This document shows positions 14,772 through 18,281 of a stretch of 18,281 bases of DNA, in pieces (position 1 is the first letter of the stretch; every line of letters begins with the position of its first letter). The DNA lies in assembly GCA_020847555.1 (NCBI GenBank), contig JADLBT010000043.1, forward strand, positions 1 through 18,281, in the 5' to 3' direction. A program made the translations under genes and the position numbers. The stretch is from Gemmataceae bacterium (GTDB lineage: Bacteria; Planctomycetota; Planctomycetia; Gemmatales; Gemmataceae). Under the pieces are notes generated by a model, which searched no databases, had not been told where the DNA came from, and saw only the letters and a list, made by a program, of their open reading frames with translations.

Positions 14772-16132
14772 CGCGCCCCCTCGAACCGCAGCGAACCGTC
14801 CGCCAGCGCGGCCCGCACCTGCCCGGCGGCCACCGCCACCCCCTCGAACCGGCGAGCCGACACCGGCTCCGGTTCGCCATACGCCACCCGCCACACCCGC
14901 GCGACCAGACGCCGCAGCCGACGCCCACCGCGCACCACGATCGGCGGCGCCGCCGACCGCGCCCCCGCGGGCTCCTCGAAGCAGAGGCGGGCCAGGTCGC
15001 GCGCCGCCTCCGCGAAGTTGTTCTCGACAACCTGCGCCCGGTGGCGGCGCACCGCCAGCGGCACCCCCGTCTCGTCCTGCCCGACCCGCACCGCCACCAG
15101 CGGCCCGGCCGGCTCGCCCCGATGGTGGGCGCGCACCAGCCGGTACAGGCCGCAGAACGCCAGCAGCACCGACGCCCCGACCAGCAGCACGCGAAGGACA
15201 CGCTCGCGGCCGACGTTATCCAGCAGCAGGCGGTTAAAGAGGTTCTCCTCCTCCATTGCCCGCAGTGCCCGGTTCACCACCTTGAGCGGCGGCACTGGCA
15301 CCCGCGTGAGCGGGACGTTCAGGCCGGTCAGCACCTCGCCGTCCTCGACAAACAGGACGTGCTTGCGCTTGCCCTGGTCTGTCAGCCAGTGGACGCAGTT
15401 GCGGGCGAAGACGGCGTTGTCGGCGGCGGCCATCATGTCGTTGATGAACGTGCCGTGGCCAGCCACGACCAGGATCTTTCCGGGGCTGTCCGCGTCGGCG
15501 CTCGTCCCGACGATGAACGCTGCGTTCCCGAGCGCCACGTCGAAACGGTCGTGGCAGCCGGGCGGGAAGCTGGCCAGCGCGATCAGTGCCGGCCGGCCGG
15601 GGAGCGCGAACCGCGGGCGACCGGGCGGCACGAACGCGGGCCGGACGTGGCTCGGCCGGTTGGTGGCGATCCCCTCCGTGATGCCCGCGAAGATCGGGTG
15701 GTTCGGCACGCGCCACTGCTGCAGCAGCGGGCACTCCGGAGTGCCGCGGTAGGCGTGTTCCGGGGGGGCCAGGACGTCCCGGCCAGAAAGGAAAAGCCCC
15801 AGCTCGTTCAGCCTTCCCCCCCAGCCCGCATCGCGGCGGTCGCTGGCGATCAGCACCGCCCCGCCGGCATTCACGAAGGCCCTCAGCCCGCCGGGCCGGT
15901 GGGCCGCGGCGTCCAGCCCCTCCAGGCTGCCGAAGACGATGAGCAGCGTTTCGCGCGGCTGGGCCTGGGCCAGATCGCTCGCCCGCGGCAGGGGTTTGAG
16001 GCCGTGGAGGTGGAGGAGGTTGCGGAAGTACTGGGTGCCGTCCGGAGGGACGACGGCCCGCTGCTCCTGGGTGGGGGCCGGGGCGGCGAGCAGGAGCGCG
16101 GCGAGGGCGGCCCCGAGACTGACGCGGCTCAT
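14768..16132 (-). CDS. DUF4350-type membrane protein of the MoxR operon
   Basis: 454 residues. The ATG at 16132 overlaps the upstream stop (ATGA). Signal peptide at 1-20 (MSRVSLGAALAALLLAAPAP). Residues about 30-255 resemble the DUF4350/GATase1-like fold: TLLIVFGSLEGLD, LRAFVNAGGAVLIASDRR, KILVVAGHGTFINDMM and DNAVFARNCVHWLTD. One transmembrane helix at about 313-333 (LRVLLVGASVLLAFCGLYRL) is followed by a basic, Ala/Arg-rich cytoplasmic tail ending at 454. Proteins of this kind stand between DUF4129 and MoxR genes in many bacteria; no enzymatic activity is established. Topology predicts a periplasmic ligand-binding-like domain and a cytoplasmic tail that could meet MoxR (inference). Confidence 0.85.
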   Translation of the reverse strand: MSRVSLGAALAALLLAAPAPTQEQRAVVPPDGTQYFRNLLHLHGLKPLPRASDLAQAQPRETLLIVFGSLEGLDAAAHRPGGLRAFVNAGGAVLIASDRRDAGWGGRLNELGLFLSGRDVLAPPEHAYRGTPECPLLQQWRVPNHPIFAGITEGIATNRPSHVRPAFVPPGRPRFALPGRPALIALASFPPGCHDRFDVALGNAAFIVGTSADADSPGKILVVAGHGTFINDMMAAADNAVFARNCVHWLTDQGKRKHVLFVEDGEVLTGLNVPLTRVPVPPLKVVNRALRAMEEENLFNRLLLDNVGRERVLRVLLVGASVLLAFCGLYRLVRAHHRGEPAGPLVAVRVGQDETGVPLAVRRHRAQVVENNFAEAARDLARLCFEEPAGARSAAPPIVVRGGRRLRRLVARVWRVAYGEPEPVSARRFEGVAVAAGQVRAALADGSLRFEGAR

Positions 16133-17421
16133 GCCGGTAGCACTCCCGCCAGCAGGCACAGGTGACGGCGGGCGACGACGAGTTCCGGGCCGGCGAGCGG
16201 TTCGTGCGCGGGGGCGTACCGGGCCTGCTCGTACAGGGTGGCCAGTTCGTTGGCGGCGAGGCGCTTGCCCGCGTCGGCGCCGACCGGCATGCCGGCGGCG
16301 ATGTCGCGGTGGTTCCAGGCGCGGGCATCGCGCCCCAGCAGCAGCAGTGCGAGATACTCGAACGCCTGGACCAACTCGGCGCGCGTCGTCACATGGGCCG
16401 GGTCCACCGGCCACGGCCCTGGCGCCCACCCGACATTCGGCGCCACGCGCCGGCGCCACCTGCTGCGCGCCGCCAGACGCCACACCAGCACGCCGACGAG
16501 AATGAGGAGCAACCCCCAGAGCAGCCCCGAGCTGATGCCCTCGACGCCCCCCGACCCGAATCCCCGCGGTCCGCCGAACCGCGGGCCGCCGAGGTCGAGG
16601 TGCGGCAGTCGGAGGCGGAAGTTCGGCCGGCCGATCGACGGCAGGGAGACGTCCGGCATTTCGAGCCAGCTGGTTTCCGGGAGAGAGACTTTCCAGTTCT
16701 GGGGCAGGCGCAACCGCTCGCCGAGGTTGCCCAGCCCCGGCGCGGCCAGGCCGAAGCGGCTCCCGTCGCGATCCGACAGGAACCCTTCCAGCTCGCGCAG
16801 CGTGCGCCGCCAGGCGGCCGAATCGCGCAGATGCTCGCCCAGCCGCGAGTGCTCCAGGCGTTCCATCATCTCCCGGGTCCACTCCGCAATCTGCTCCTGG
16901 AACTCGTCGTCCGGCCCGTCGGAGCCTTGCGGAACGTTCGGGCGATCGGTCGGGAGAACCGGCGCCAGCCTGGCTTTCGGCGGTTCCGGGGGTTTGCCGG
17001 GGCGGTCCGGATCCTTCGGGCGGAGCGGATTCTCGACCAGGAGCCCTTTCTCCTCGAAGGCACGGGCGAGTGCCCGGAGGCGCTCCAGGTCGAGCGGCGT
17101 TGCGCCCTTGCCCTTGGCGGCCATCTCCTCGACGAGCTGGCGCAGGACCGGGTCCGACCGGAGGGCGCGCAACGTCTCCTCGTTGAGCTTCAGGCCGAGG
17201 TCCGCGGGCCATCGACCTCCCACCGGGGCGCCCCTGAGCCAGCCCTCGGTTTCCCTGAGGCGCTGCGCGAGGATCTGCCCAAGGTCGCCGCCGTGGGGAA
17301 AGTGGACGTACTCCTTCCGGGGCGCGGGCTCGGGGCGCCAGCGCTGGGCGCGCGCTGGATCGGCGACGCCGAGCAGACCGACGCCTGCGAGGAAGACCAC
17401 CACCCCGCGCGCGTGAGTCAT
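16129..17421 (-). CDS. DUF4129 domain membrane protein, first gene of the MoxR operon
   Basis: 430 residues; ATG at 17421 with GGGGA about 9 nt upstream. Signal peptide at 1-25 (VVVFLAGVGLLGVADPARA). The long exported part (26-295) is Pro- and charge-rich with helical segments (LNEETLRALRSDPVLRQLVE, then FQEQIAEWTREMMERLEHSR). It includes a Gly/Arg-rich stretch (279-293) just before the single transmembrane helix at about 296-317 (ISSGLLWGLLLILVGVLVW). The cytoplasmic C-terminus (347-427) is the DUF4129 domain, with FEYLALLLLGRDARAWNHRD and the typical ELATLYEQARYAP. The domain often accompanies transglutaminase or MoxR systems. The stop overlaps the next start by ATGA, so the three genes form one operon. 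Its function is not known. Confidence 0.87.
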   Translation of the reverse strand: MTHARGVVVFLAGVGLLGVADPARAQRWRPEPAPRKEYVHFPHGGDLGQILAQRLRETEGWLRGAPVGGRWPADLGLKLNEETLRALRSDPVLRQLVEEMAAKGKGATPLDLERLRALARAFEEKGLLVENPLRPKDPDRPGKPPEPPKARLAPVLPTDRPNVPQGSDGPDDEFQEQIAEWTREMMERLEHSRLGEHLRDSAAWRRTLRELEGFLSDRDGSRFGLAAPGLGNLGERLRLPQNWKVSLPETSWLEMPDVSLPSIGRPNFRLRLPHLDLGGPRFGGPRGFGSGGVEGISSGLLWGLLLILVGVLVWRLAARSRWRRRVAPNVGWAPGPWPVDPAHVTTRAELVQAFEYLALLLLGRDARAWNHRDIAAGMPVGADAGKRLAANELATLYEQARYAPAHEPLAGPELVVARRHLCLLAGVLPA

Positions 17422-17624
17422 GGGTTTGATTCCCCGCTGAGGCGCGGGCGCCGCGGCGGGACGGGTTGACAGGTCCGGGTCGCCACCGGGGAGTTCGGGC
17501 CGGACTCCACCTTCGGCATTGTACCGGCGGTGCGGCAGCGGACGCCAGGGGTTTCGGGGTCAACGCCCACGGGCCGCCCGTGGGCGTTGGGAGGTGCCGC
17601 ACCTGCTTCTCCCTGGTCCGTGCA
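17422..17624. other. 203-bp intergenic region upstream of the DUF4129 operon
   Basis: Contains the 29-bp palindrome at 17561-17589 and, on the minus strand, a TACAAT (17523-17518) that could be a -10 box for the operon. The hexamer 17 bp upstream (GGCGTC) is not a convincing -35. No coding sequence was recognised. Confidence 0.4.
17561..17589. terminator. 29-bp near-perfect palindrome after the PPC-like gene
   Basis: Arms CAACGCCCACGGGC and GCCCGTGGGCGTTG around one central base. It lies 35 bp past the stop of the minus-strand gene ending at 17625. The core CCACGGG/CCCGTGG is shared with the repeats at 12183 and 13762. It lacks a U tract; terminator by position and stem strength. Confidence 0.6.
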
Positions 17625-18281
17625 TCAGCGCCGTTTCTTCTTCCTGGGCGGCGGCGCGACGGTCGCGGTCTTGCTCACGGTGAGCCACAGGTTCTCAATG
17701 ACCGTGCTTACCTCGGAGGCCGGGCCGCGGGCGACTCGGACCAGTTCGGGCGACCGGGTCTTACCCTCGATACGGAACGCCCCGGCAGCGAGCGTGCCCT
17801 CGCCCATCAGGCGTAGCGTGGCCGACCTGGCGCCGGCGGCGACGCGGACCGGGTCGGCGGTGATCCCCTTCGGCAGCCCGATGGCGCTGACCTCGACCTC
17901 GCCCCTGAACCCGTTGCGGCGGTCCACCGTGACGGGCAGGTCGAGCGGCTTGCCTGGCGCCACGGCGAAGCGGTCCGCGGCGACGCTGAGGGCGAAGTCG
18001 GGCCGGGCTGGGGCGAGGCGGAGCATGTACACGAAGCGCGGGCCGCCGTCGCCATGCAGGTCGCTGACCTCCAGCCGGTACGTCGCGTCGGCGGTCGCCG
18101 TCACCGCCAACTCCGGGTCGGTCCCCAGCCGCCTCGCCGGCCCCTGCGCCTGGTTGACGAGTTTGCCGGCGGCGTCGGTCAGGCGCAGCACCGGGTCGAG
18201 CGGCGATTCGAGGCCGCGCGCCTCGATGACGATCGGGAGTTGCTGGCCCTTCTTGAGGCGGAACTCGTAAACGTCCGACTC
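17625..18281 (-). CDS. C-terminal part of a secreted protein with PPC-like domain
   Basis: 218 codons and a stop; the 5' part lies beyond the window and the frame is open to the edge. The visible start SDVYEFRLKKGQQLPIVIEA, LDPVLRLTDAAGKLV and TYRLEVSDLHGDGGPRFVYM is a bacterial pre-peptidase C-terminal (PPC)-like beta-sandwich. A second beta-rich segment follows (DFALSVAADRFAVAPGKPLD, then VTVDRRNGFRGEVEVSAIGL), resembling Ig-like/NPCBM-associated domains common in planctomycete exported proteins. The C-terminus is a Pro stretch followed by KKKRR. The catalytic or main domain, if any, is outside the window. A GTG at 18191 is internal and not the start. Confidence 0.8.
   Translation of the reverse strand, partial: ESDVYEFRLKKGQQLPIVIEARGLESPLDPVLRLTDAAGKLVNQAQGPARRLGTDPELAVTATADATYRLEVSDLHGDGGPRFVYMLRLAPARPDFALSVAADRFAVAPGKPLDLPVTVDRRNGFRGEVEVSAIGLPKGITADPVRVAAGARSATLRLMGEGTLAAGAFRIEGKTRSPELVRVARGPASEVSTVIENLWLTVSKTATVAPPPRKKKRR

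Noticed and set aside
13659..15752. 697-codon plus-strand frame opposite moxR and DUF4350
   Set aside because: Low-complexity Arg/Pro/Ser translation without motifs; opposite two well-supported genes.
14768..17602. 944-codon minus-strand frame running upstream of the DUF4350 gene
   Set aside because: The upstream half is the out-of-frame shadow of the DUF4129 gene, which has a signal peptide, membrane helix and domain in its own frame. Only the part from 16132 is coding.

Overview
This window reads as a piece of a chromosome from a high-GC planctomycete, most likely of the Gemmataceae type (inference from gene families, not from a marker gene). The pointers are two TIGR03000-domain proteins, a family described mainly from Planctomycetota; a fragment of a planctomycete-style ECF sigma factor; a TPR plus PQQ-propeller secreted protein; a HEAT-like secreted protein; and a DUF4129/DUF4350/MoxR operon. 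No rRNA, tRNA, CRISPR array, transposase or phage gene was seen.

Layout. (1) 1-2907: a minus-strand pair, a secreted PQQ-like beta-propeller protein followed by a HEAT-like exported protein cut by the window edge, with a promoter candidate at 2879-2907. (2) 3003-5140: two separate minus-strand TIGR03000 genes. Their N-terminal halves are extremely Cys/Gly-rich, and in the second one cysteine recurs every third residue. Each gene has a hairpin downstream, and the two share an 18/24-matching upstream DNA element. (3) 5284-5424: the first 46 codons of an ECF sigma factor gene, the rest lost. (4) 5527-8612: a divergent pair, a ThiS-ThiG fusion (thiamine thiazole synthesis) on minus and a NagB-PIG-L fusion (amino sugar metabolism) on plus, with decayed GGGGTCN heptamer tracts around them. 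(5) 8791-12145: a DUF2203 protein with a good intrinsic terminator, then a large GH63-type glycosidase, both on plus. (6) 12330-13740: a promoter with a dyad at its start point, a 64-residue membrane-anchored peptide ending in CVNC, and a VKOR-thioredoxin fusion for disulfide formation. (7) 13788-17421: a tightly overlapping minus-strand operon DUF4129 > DUF4350 > MoxR, with ATGA overlaps at both junctions and no DUF58 gene. (8) 17625-18281: the C-terminal end of a secreted protein with a PPC-like domain.

How it fits together. Much of the window concerns the cell envelope and exported proteins: propeller and HEAT-like secreted proteins, Cys-rich TIGR03000 proteins, a periplasmic disulfide-forming enzyme and a membrane-anchored MoxR system. 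A speculative link is that the VKOR-Trx enzyme oxidises exported Cys-rich proteins such as the TIGR03000 pair. The most unusual items are the (Cys-x-x)n array protein, the CVNC mini-protein beside VKOR, the matching N- and C-terminal tags of the TIGR03000 paralogs, and a small dispersed family of CCACGGG/CCCGTGG palindromes.
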